Positions 47,840 to 57,503 of a DNA stretch of 64,000 nucleotides are shown here, piece by piece. The stretch covers positions 2,790,001 to 2,854,000 of the forward strand of contig BTPP01000006.1 of assembly GCA_037102815.1 (NCBI GenBank). Reading direction: 5' to 3'. Origin of the DNA: Neurospora intermedia (lineage: Eukaryota > Ascomycota > Sordariomycetes > Sordariales > Sordariaceae). A program made the position numbers and the translations under genes. Under the pieces are notes generated by a model. The model was not told the origin of the DNA and did no database searches. It saw only the letters and a list, made by a program, of their open reading frames with translations. The stretch's first letter is position 1. Every line of letters begins with the position of its first letter.

Positions 47840-47847
47840 TCACTCAG
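47818..47847. repeat. (CTCA)n repeat over the Ndt80-like gene's stop codon
   Basis: Seven tandem CTCA units (TGAG on the sense strand). The last sense codon GAG and the stop TGA of the Ndt80-like gene lie inside the repeat, so changes in unit number would alter only the 3' untranslated region. Confidence 0.75.
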
Positions 47848-48310
47848 CAGCAAAATACCGTTTCGTCTTGCTATTCGTTTGTTGCGCCTTGATTTCCGGC
47901 GGGACAATGGTGTGGTGTACGACGTGGGGGCGGTAGACTGCGTCTACTGGTGGCATCCTTTACATTTTTCAAAAAAATAACTGTGTTAGTATGTGCTGGG
48001 CTTGATGTTATTGGAGTGAGAACTGAAAGGGGGAGGGGGAGGGGAACACCTGGGAGAGGAAAGAGGAAGGTGAAAGGAAGGGGACACATGGGAGAAAAAA
48101 AGAGGAAAGAGGGTCGAGGAGGAGTAAGTGGATGAGTGGATGGATGGTGGGGAAGGGAAGAAGAGAATAGGAAAAAAAAAAAAAAAAAAACGAGGTAACC
48201 ATAGGAACCAAGAGGATGAGGATGAGGGGAGGTGAAGAACATGATGGAAAAAGAGGAAGGGAGGACAAAAAGGAAAGGGAAAAAGGGAAAAAGGGAAAGA
48301 GAAAAGAGGG

Positions 48311-48383
<73 letters not shown>

Positions 48384-50555
48384 AACCAATCATCCAAACT
48401 CAGCGGAAAGTACTCATACAGTAGGTCGGCTGCCTCAATCGGACTTCCCACGTTCTCCTTTTGGTACTGATGATTCTGCCCCAGACTTCCACTTTCAAAG
48501 TGGCTGCTCTCACTCTTATTGTTAGAGTAGGAAGCAAGTCCTCCTGATCCATGACCAAGACCCATCCCCTTCCCAGCTGTATCCCTCTTTAATCCACTAG
48601 GGACATTCATCTTGCCATAGAGCGGACTATCCCCTGCCCCTGCCCCTGCCCCCGCCGAGCCAGGAGTAGCAGTCCTATTCATAGGCGGACTCCTCTGCTC
48701 GTCTTCTGACAGGGACAAACTGATTGGTAGGGCACCTGTAGAGGAGGAGGTATTTCTGTGATGACTGGTTTTGTTGGGGGCAGCTAAGGGTGTTGGATTC
48801 CTTCGTGAGTTGCTGTTGTGATTGTTGGCGGCGTCTGAGGATGAGGATCCCCATGATGGTATTGGTGGTCGAGAAGAACCCGGAGAGTTGGAGGACATGG
48901 CGAGTTTTTTGTTGGGGTGTTGGAGGTTGGGTGAGGTGCTGAAGGGTTGGGGGGTGGGCCCGCCGGTTGAGGATGACCAGTCTGATGGCTTTTTTTGAGG
49001 GAGTCATTAGCTCGTGATAACAAGAAGGGGGAAAGAAAGGGGGTGAAGGAATACCGGAGGGCAATGAAAACACACCTGATTTCCCAACGAATGATACCTT
49101 TGGAGCATCTCGGTCCTATCCATACCCTGCTGCTGCTGGGTTTGTTGTTTCTCATGGCTGCCGTTCCCACCAGCACCAGCACCAATACCACCAGACCCCT
49201 CCGTATTTGTCCGTTGCAACATGCCCTTCCGATCGCCTGTCAACGGCACATCCCTCCTACTGTCAAAATTCCTCGGACTCCTTCCCCTCACAATCACCGG
49301 GCCGGATTGGATCTCGGCCAACTTGGTCAGCTTGTCCCCCGACTCAGCGGTCTTGGCCAACAAGTTGATTTGCACCACATAATGCTGCTGCAACCCCTTT
49401 CTCCGGCCATTATTCGCCGTGGCATGCTTAAACTGCAACCGCTTCCACGACACGGGTATCGACACTCTATTCCCGCTTTTATCGATTTCTTGTCCGGCGG
49501 ATAAGTCGAGTAGCTGCTTTGGTGGAGTGGTCGCTGTCCTTGACGATTCTTCTGGCTGCTGTCCTTGTTGTTGTCCCCCTCCCCCTGCGGCGGCAAAAGC
49601 GGGATTATTACTCTTCCACGGGATGCTGATAATCTCCGTCGGTTTCCCCTCGATACTCTCCATAGCCGTAATGGACGCCCACAGCTCTTTGATCCGCACC
49701 TGTCTCCCTGCCCCATTGCCACCACCCTGCTGCTCGTTGCCGTCCATCAAAAGCGAGCAGTGCAATGCATGTCTGGGCAAAGTGATCTGTCCTGTACATT
49801 GCCAGAGATTCCTCCGATAACACGTCAACTCCAACGGCCTTGCCCCGGGGTGCTGTGCCTGTCCTTGCCCCTGCCCCTGCCCCAGTCCCTGTCCTTGATC
49901 ACTAACGGGCGTGTTACTGGCAAACACGTCCTCAGCAACAAAAAACATGCCGTATAGCTCGGCGGTCATGCTCAAGTCGGCGAACCGTCCCGTTTCAGAA
50001 TCGACGAGGGTCGCTTGCCCGGAAGGGATGGGCGGGCTGAAGCCGAGCAGCTTGTTGTCGAGCAGGTCGGAGGGCGAGTCGACTTCGTTGGTGGTTATTT
50101 TGAGGGCGGCTTCGGCTTCGGCGGCGACGGCGCCGACGATGGGGCCCCCGCCGACGGATGGGAGGTTATATGGTGTGTGGCCATGGCCTTGGATGTGGAT
50201 GTGGCTGTGCCCTTGCGAGTGCGCGGGGAGGGGAGGGAAGGATGTTGTCGTGGAGAAGGGGTCTTCGAAGGTGAAGTTGTCAAAGTTGTAGGCGGAGGGG
50301 GTAAATGGGATTCCGGCGTGGAGGTCAGCGTTGACATCACTGTGAGGGTTGGAATTGGGAAGGTTAGTGGTTGCGATTTGGTGGTGGTGGTGTTAAGATG
50401 ACATACAGAAGCGCTTCCTCAAAGCCAAAGGGATCGCCCATGCCCATGCCCATTCCCATGCCCATGGGTTGACCGGCGGCGTTCAGCCCGAGAGCGTCGG
50501 CAGTATCGACTGGTGCGCCATTGGGGAGCTGTGGTATGGAATTGAAGCTGGCCAT
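47840..50555 (-). CDS. ron-1: Ndt80/PhoG-like transcription factor, RON1-type GlcNAc regulator
   Basis: p53-like Ndt80-family DNA-binding protein; in Trichoderma the orthologous RON1 controls GlcNAc catabolism. I assembled four exons: 50555-50407, 50339-49076, 48988-48387 and 47957-47840, giving 710 residues. Intron 1 (67 nt) has GTATGT and ACTAAC; intron 2 (87 nt) has GTGTGT; intron 3 is 429 nt with GTTAGT and TACTAAC and contains a long T run. All junctions keep frame; the last restores the family motif YFPLSLDDWMPPVDAVYRPH. The DNA-binding domain covers roughly residues 220-430: LELTCYRRNLWQ, IISIPWKSN, LQFKHATANNGRRKG and VRGRSPRNFDSRRD. Low-complexity regions include MGMGMG near the N-terminus, GQGQGQ and a Gln-rich insert. 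It heads a run of five GlcNAc genes. The gene name is by orthology inference; a VIB-1 or FSD-1 identity is less likely given this context. Confidence 0.92.
48311..48381. repeat. Poly(A)/poly(T) tract of about 71 bases in an intron
   Basis: An uninterrupted A run on the plus strand (T on the sense strand) begins just after the 5' splice site of intron 3 of the Ndt80-like gene. A second run of about 19 A lies at 48172-48190 in the same intron. Exact lengths may be affected by sequencing. Confidence 0.9.
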
Positions 50556-51767
50556 TGCATCGTCGGTGGTGTTAACAGATGGGTAGAAATTGGCCGGATT
50601 CGATATCGGTGCTCGTGTGTGTCGATCGCGGTGACGACTAACCGCGGCTAGTTTGGTTCGAATGGTGATCTGGCAGGAGATGTCCCCGATAACGGTGTTG
50701 CTTATAGCTTGCCGCTTCTATAACACATGGTGTGGTGTGTCCCACGGTTGTCCGTTCAATCGGCTGAGGCTGAGGCTGAGGGAAGCGAGGCCTGGATTTG
50801 TTGGTTGACGATGGCGAGAGACGGGACTCTTGCTTTCATTTGGAGTATCGGAAGATATCAAAGCTAGGTAGGTATCTTTAAGATTGCGCCGTGTGATCAA
50901 TTGATGTGGAATGGGTTGCGACGGGACGGGTGAGAGTGTGTGATGGTAGGTAGGTGTTATCGTTGCCGACTTGCGCCAACTGATCCAGTCCGATGTCAGC
51001 GAGGCCAGACAGAAGAGGCTGTGATCAGCAAACTGTATCTGCAGCGGGTATAGTGTTCAATCAGATGTCTAAGCGGCAAGGCCATGGCAGCGTCATACAA
51101 GATATTGGCTGCCAAGACTCTGTCTGCTGGGGGGGTTGGAAGTGCCGTGCCTGGGTGTGCCAAAAAGTCAGGCAGCTCAGGTTTCACTAACACTCGCCGA
51201 CCACTCCTGAAGCGTTATCCAAATCAATCGCGCTTCATGATCCATACCTCGTCGTCGAAAGCCATCTTTTTGCTCATCACAGAGCTGAAGAGCGTTCAAT
51301 GGCATCTTGAACTAAAAAAAGAAGACGGGACGAAGAAGGAAGCTCGAGTGGAGACGAGATGAACCCCAGACGGGATGGACAAATGTGGAGACTCGTCCCG
51401 TCAAGAGTGGACTGCCGAGTCTGGGGTTCAGTTCGTTATGACGAGCACAGTGCCAGTTGACTGAGCATGGTCTGCTTGACTTCACGCAGTTCTGGCGACG
51501 ACATTCTCACCAGATAGTAAAACCATAACTGCTTGGTGTGCAACTGAGAGAATACCATCCAACAGAAATTAACATCCATAACCGCATTAACTTCGGGCTT
51601 GCGGCGGAAAAGAAGCGGGAGATTTCCCATCCGGGAAACACGGGTTTTCCTCCTGACTTTGACTGATATGAAGGACCGCATGCCCACAATGGGCGACTAG
51701 CTCGCTCGGTAGTCAGCGTGAACAATATCATTATTATTATTATTGTTATCCATAACGCCACGCAAGT
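50556..51767. other. Promoter region of the Ndt80-like gene and 3' flank of the hexokinase gene
   Basis: Both genes are on the minus strand, so this holds the leader and promoter of the Ndt80-like gene and the 3' end of the hexokinase gene. A strong inverted repeat is present at 51360-51430, and an ATT triplet run at about 51727-51745. No gene-like frame was found. Confidence 0.5.
51360..51430. repeat. Inverted repeat, 12-bp arms with a nested 7-bp arm
   Basis: TGAACCCCAGAC at 51360-51371 pairs perfectly with GTCTGGGGTTCA at 51419-51430. Inside it, GACGGGA (about 51369) can pair with TCCCGTC (about 51396). It could form a hairpin in RNA or DNA; the role is unknown. Confidence 0.8.
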
Positions 51768-53589
51768 CTACGCCATGCCCTTCTTTTCATTCAACCGCAT
51801 CCTCTCCTCCTCTACAACTCCCGCCAACGACACGGCCGCCCCAAGCAGTGAACTCTCCTTTGCCGGAACCAAGTCTATCCTCCGCTCCTTGAGATCGTGC
51901 CCCGAAGACATCATCAGCTGGTCCAAATACCTTTGCAAGGTCTCCTTGTAACCCGGAAAACATTCCAGAACCGATCCGGTATACCCTACCGTGGTCCGCT
52001 CCATCGTTAACTCTACTGCTGTCTCCTCGCTGAATGGTGACTCGGGCTCAAGTTCGTCCAGCAAGTTCTGTTCACCCTCATTCTTGAGCTCCCACAGCGC
52101 AAACACCGAGGCAGCAACGATGGAAGCCGACCGCTGGGCTATGTAACCCGCTAGTTGCTGCATGAACCGCATGTCCTCGGTGCTGGGATAACCGGCTGGT
52201 AAGTGGTAGAGCTGGGAAAAGACCGTTTCGGCTTTTCCTCTGGCATCTCGTCCACTGAAATGTGATGTTAGCAAGCGAGCCGAGAGTCGAGAGGTAACAG
52301 AGGAGAGATGGTAACTTACTTAATAATTAATGACATGGTCCCAGTATCCATAGAATAAGCATCCAACAACAATGGTGGGATCCTTCCTCCCAACAGACCC
52401 GTTGTCTTGATCGCCTCCACCAACGCAATCCGGAACACTTCGCCGAGATAGTACCCACTGACTAGATGCTCCATCGGCTGGAAGTCGGGCCTTTCGTGAC
52501 CGGCTTTGAGTATTTTGTCCCATCGCGTCAGGGGCAAAATGTCACGGCCAAACATGCCCAACTCAGTGTTGACCATGACATGACTCGCTTGCTCATACCA
52601 GCTATCGGGTCGTTCCCCAAACTTTGATTTTCCGATGAGATTTACCGGGAGGTGGGCAGCAATGTTGACGCCAGTTCCAAGAATCAGTCCGAAGCGTGCC
52701 GATGGGCTAGAGTATGCCGACGAAAGCAAAGTGGCGTTGGAATCGTTGACTATCGAGATAACCTCGACGTTTACTCGGAGTTCTTGGAAAATCTTGTTAC
52801 AGGTGGCGCCCAAGTCCTGTCCCATCAGTCCGTCGCATGCAAGAAAACTCTTGCCCATGGGGCAGATGTTTCCTCCGTTAGGCGATGTTTGCCTGTCGTG
52901 TCGTTAGTTGGCTGATATTGGGATGAATGTAGAATAAAGTGGTTGACATACTCTAGAGGGAAGCTCCACGCCAATCCCATTGGCATTGGATCTCCCAACT
53001 CATATTCCGCTTTCGAAACGTGCCCAGCGTCAATTGCTTTCTTCAAGCTTGTCTCTACTTTCCGAGCCATCCACTTGAAGAAAAATGCCCCTCGAAGCAA
53101 TCGGACGTTCCTGTCGATTTTGTAGCTGTCCATATGGACAATGGTGCTGTCGTCATCATCTGTGGTCTGTCGGCCCTTCAGGTCCACCACACCCACGCGA
53201 AGTGTCGAGCCACCAATGTCGACCGCCAGATACTGGCCACTTTCGTGTCCGCCAGGTAGTTGGTGGTTGTATGAGGGAAGCATACATGCTGGGTTGGTCT
53301 GTAAACCTTTTTCGAATTGTGCCTTGAGCTTCTTGGAGAGTAACAAAAGAGGGTCGTTTGGGGTTGGGCCGCTGTTTTTGATGAAGTGATTGCTGCCGAT
53401 CGGTCCGAGAAGGATTCTCTTGGCTTCTTTGAGAAACTGCTCCCTGGTCCTTCGAAATGCTTTGATCTTTTTGAGTTTGTTGGGGTTGGACTTGGGGCTG
53501 ATCCAAAGGGCAAGTAAAGCTTGCAGGAAGGACCTGCCTCGCGAGAGCGATTTGAGGGCGTTTATGATTAATAGCTTGAGGGATGCCAT
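51768..53589 (-). CDS. hxk-3: Hexokinase-family sugar kinase, probable GlcNAc kinase
   Basis: ATP-dependent kinase of the hexokinase fold. Position in the cluster suggests phosphorylation of GlcNAc to GlcNAc-6-phosphate, as for Candida Hxk1/Nag5 and Trichoderma hxk3. Three exons: 53589-52952, 52892-52320 and 52254-51768, giving 565 residues. Intron 1 is 59 nt (GTATGT, ACTAAC) and intron 2 is 65 nt (GTAAGT, GCTAAC). Motifs: LAVDIGGSTLRV (phosphate 1), AWSFPLEQTSPNGGN with CPMGKSF (sugar loop, restored by splicing), IVNDSNATLLS (catalytic Asp) and LILGTGVNIAAHL (phosphate 2). All key residues appear intact, unlike the non-catalytic hexokinase-like regulators (XprF type). The first 32 residues are unusually hydrophobic and basic and precede the normal hexokinase start. 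The gene is transcribed divergently from the deaminase gene. Substrate preference is inferred from context only. Confidence 0.9.
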
Positions 53590-55808
53590 TGTGAAAACGA
53601 GTGGATGCTTGGCATTTGAGGTCGAGAGTAGACTAACGGAAGGAAGGCCTTTTTTAAGTCATATAAGGACTCAAGGGAGGATGAGACAAGTGCCGAGTGA
53701 ATAGGATGCACCTGTTCAAACCATACTCTGACAAAATGATGATGACTGCTGTCGAGAGCAGGAAAAATACACGTCGTCGATCTTGTCGCCCTCACCACTC
53801 TGGACAAGAGGCAGATGGCGAGCCCAAAGACTGCGTAACAAGCCGCTGTATACAGATGGCGGAAACAATGCGATGGTGATCGTGAGGCTCTGCTGAAACA
53901 GAATCTATAGCTTGGTATGTTGGAAGTAAAGTACGATAGTGTGGCGGTGAGAAGCAAAAGGTTGGCAACAAGAGGGAGGGAAGGAAAGGTGACGAGCTGA
54001 TGGAGGGAGGCTAACAAAATGCTATGTTACAGCCGTCAAAGAGGGCAATGTTAGTTGCCCAAGGCCGCAAGAGGAAGGAATACCAGTACGGCTCTTCCTT
54101 TCCAGATGCTGTGCTGTGTTGTCAGAGAGCGATCTAGGCTCATCACAATCAGAAACCTTGGTTGAAGCACGAACCCATTGCAATCATTACAATATGTGAG
54201 AGAAAGTCAGCGATGCAGTGAGTGATCAGCTTTGACTACAAAACTTGACCGCACAAGGTATCATACCAAGGCGAAACATGAATACTGGAGGACAGACAAT
54301 AAGGAAGTGTGGGGTGCAGGAGTGAAGATATTGCGAATAAAGAGCAGAGCCAATGACGTTACAACTTGGCAGAAAGCAGCTGAGTGGATGTAACCAGGAG
54401 AAGGGCAGCGGGTAACAACTTGGCAAGCAGCGCTTGATAGATGCCCAGGAGAAAGAAGGCCTGTGGAAGACTTTCACTTTCATCTCAGTGATGTCAACGA
54501 GTGTGTCTCAGAATTTGGCTGATGGTTGGTTGTTGTGTACATCAAGTGGAGGAATGAATGCACTTGGTGCGAAAGTAACGTTGCCTTTTTGTATGTTGCT
54601 CGGTCTTTTGGTCGCTGCAAGTTTGGAGCGAGGGCGCTTGACATCAAGCAATGTAATTGCGTCAATAACAATCGGAACCAACCGAGAGGCAGAAATGAGC
54701 CCGGATCAAGCTTGGAGTCTATCCAGAATGCGATCCGAACATGGAGGGGCTGGAATGTGGGATTGAAGGGTGAAAGATTGAACAAAGTCATCCGAATTGA
54801 CAATTAAAGGCTTGAAGGCGGGCCGCCAGTTACGGTGCTAATGAACCCCAAATACAGTGCGCCGTTGATCATGGCCCGTGCGACAGGCCAGTTTCTGCCA
54901 AGTCTTGACACTAAAACCATAGGGTCACTGTGCACGAGCCATATCAAGTCATCTCAATCTGGAAGGAAGGAACTCGACGACGACAATGATAATTCAGTAG
55001 CCTCGGAATTTGTGCGTACCTTCTTCTACTAGTGTAGCTCGCAAAGAGTTTCCCGAACTGAGGGTTGCAATCGGATTTCATTTCTCACTCTTATAACAAA
55101 CCGCTCTGCTTATCGGATTAAATCGCGACAAGTGTCTCCCACGACCAACGCAGGCACAAGGTATCACCTGTGCCCAGATCAGCGCTGGACAACGGAAATA
55201 ACCGTGTTGGGACGTCACCTCCACAAAGCCTCTCCCTCTTTTATTCTCACCAGTCGACTTTGTGGCAAGATACTGTAACAACCACAAGTGTCGGTCGCTG
55301 CCAATCACAATGACACACAAACGACCACACGCTGTGCCCCATTGATCCCCTGGCGCGAAGCTGGCGGCGTGATGATTCCCAAAGATGAACGTTCCATCTG
55401 TCCCCCTCTTGCTTATCTTGTGGATCTGGAGGTTTTGAGGTACCTAGTCAGTCATCTGGAAGCTACTTACCATGGATAGATCATTTTCTGATACCACCTA
55501 TTGCGGGGTCGACACCCCAGTTCGTGGAGATGCCCTGCCCGTCATGGACTGGACCCTGGAGTTGATGGATGGTCGCCCTTGCCAGTCTCGAGCATCGACG
55601 TTAGTGCACCTTGATGGCTGACGACGGGACGGGGGCGGCTCTGTTCGTTGAGTCTCACAAAACCCCACGTATTTCTTCCCTTTAGTCAGTCTTTTCCCAT
55701 TCACCGAGACATTGTCTCTGCCCTTGACAGTATCATCTCTTATCCCTCACCCACTCGAGCACCCTGTTCCCGTTCTCTCCACCATCAAGGCATCACTCAA
55801 CCACCAAC
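53590..55808. promoter_or_regulatory. Shared upstream region of GlcNAc kinase and GlcN6P deaminase genes
   Basis: A 2.2-kb divergent region in the GlcNAc cluster. Near the deaminase gene it contains several copies of the Ndt80-type core CACAAA or its complement: CCACAAAG at 55221-55228, CTTTGTGGC at 55258-55266 and ACACAAAC near 55314-55322. Ndt80-family proteins bind gNCRCAAAW, so these could be sites for the cluster's own regulator (inference). No gene-like frame is present. Confidence 0.45.
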
Positions 55809-57158
55809 ATGGGGCTCGTCATCCGCGACAACGCTGAATCCGCCAGCTCCTACGTGGCCGACTACATCGTCGGCCGCATCAACTCCTTCTCTCCTACCCT
55901 GACTCGCCCATTTGTCCTCGGTCTCCCAACCGGCTCCAGCCCCCTTGGCATCTACAAGTGTCTTGTAGAGAAGTACAAAGCTGGTTTAGTCTCCTTTGAA
56001 AATGTTATAACCTTCAATATGGTATGAACCACCAACACTCTCATTTTTGTCTTCCCATCTCTTGCTGACAATGGTTGCAGGACGAATACGTCGCCCTTCT
56101 CCCGACCCACCCTCAATCCTACGCCTCCTTTATGCACGATAACTTCTTCTCCCAAGTCAATATCCCCCCACAAAACACCAACCTTCTCAATGGCCTCGCT
56201 CCAGACCTCGCTGCCGAGTGCTCACGCTACGAAGCCAAGATTGCTGCTGCCGGCGGAATCGACCTGTTTCTTGCTGGCCTGGGAGAGGATGGACACTTAG
56301 CTTTCAACGAGCCTGGCTCCAGCTTGGCCTCACGAACGCGTGTCGTGGCACTAGCGGAGGACACCATCCTTGCAAACAGTCGATTCTTCGATGATGACGT
56401 GAATAAGGTGCCCCAGTTAGCGTTGACAGTGGGGGTAAAGACGGTCCTGGAGGCGAGGGAGGTGCTGATGATTGTTCTTGGAGCCAAAAAGGCGAGGGCG
56501 TTGAAAAAATGCGTGGAAGATGGAGTGAGTAGTATGTGGACCGGCTCGGCATTGCAGATGCATGAGAGAGCTACCGTAATTTGTGATGAGGAGGCAGCGG
56601 GGGAACTCAAGTGGAAGACGGTCAAGGTTTGTGTTTCTGTTCGTGGTCTGTTGAGGAAGAACAGACAGTGCTAACGTGTGGCAGTACTTCAAATCGGTTG
56701 AACGCCGAGAATCCGGCCACAACCTCGGTCTTGACCAGTCCCTGCCCATCAGGAAGGGCCTTGGTACCCCGCCGACCAAGCTCAAAACCGCTTCTGGACC
56801 ACTAACACCAGAGTCGACACCAAAAGCAACTGCCGCCCACTCATCGTCCTCTCCCATTTCTCCGTTGGCACAAACGGTGCCAATACTTCTCACCACAAAC
56901 GTCGAGCCAGCCCAGTCCTCAGTCCACACGGCTTTGGAGCAAAAGATTCTAGTCCAGCCCGTACCCAAAAGTCATGGCCTTCTAGGACTCCTCGGGACCT
57001 CATCATACGGCCATACCTCGGATGGGGACTCTGAAGCTGAGTCGGAGTATGATCTGAAGCCAGACAGGATGGCATCTAGGCTAACTGATCCCGTTTTTGC
57101 TGCTGAAGCGTTGAGAAGATTGACGCCTAATCCCGAAAAGGGGAAAATGCTTGGGTAG
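55809..57158 (+). CDS. dam1: Glucosamine-6-phosphate deaminase (NagB family)
   Basis: Converts glucosamine-6-phosphate to fructose-6-phosphate and ammonia, the last step of GlcNAc use. Three exons: 55809-56021, 56081-56626 and 56685-57158, giving 410 residues; both introns are in phase 0 (GTATGA with GCTGAC; GTTTGT with GCTAAC). Motifs are [21 protein letters not shown] and [15 protein letters not shown]. Asp72, Asp141, His143 and Glu148 fall at exactly the numbering of the catalytic residues of E. coli NagB, which supports the model and the start. After the conserved domain (about 270 residues) there is a C-terminal extension of some 130 residues, rich in Ser, Pro and Thr, partly acidic, with no fold recognised. 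The gene converges on the GH3-GNAT gene and is divergent from the kinase gene. The symbol follows Trichoderma usage. Confidence 0.96.
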
Positions 57159-57503
57159 TGAGGAGGACACCGGAGTCCGTGGATTGAAAATGGCAAAGAT
57201 TGTTTTGATGACTGGATACACCACGGGTAAATTGACTGTATTTGCTAATCTTGGATACCCCTAATAACGGAAGCAAATAACCAAACAATGCAATTTCTGA
57301 AAGATATCCTAACTACAAACAACCCGAAACACGCATAAAACCCTCGGGGTTAAGTGACTAAGAAAAGAAAAACAAGTCGTATATCACCATGAATACCTCC
57401 CTCCAAAATTTCAAACTAAGCAGCCACAAATTACGCTACCGCGTACCACAAGAACAAAAGACCGCATCATAAATCGCAACATATCCAAGCTGACCGAAAT
57501 GCC
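57159..57503. other. Convergent 3' regions of deaminase and GH3-GNAT genes
   Basis: 345 bases between two facing stop codons. A/T-rich, no frame of note; probably the overlapping or abutting 3' untranslated regions. Confidence 0.6.

Noticed and set aside
48008-48386. Poly-Phe (minus) and poly-Lys (plus) frames across the A/T tract.
   Set aside because: Products of the homopolymer. The minus frame is the unspliced read-through of intron 3 of the Ndt80-like gene.
50640-50680. GGTTCGAAT, resembling a tRNA B box.
   Set aside because: The flanking bases do not form a T stem, and no A box or acceptor stem matches.
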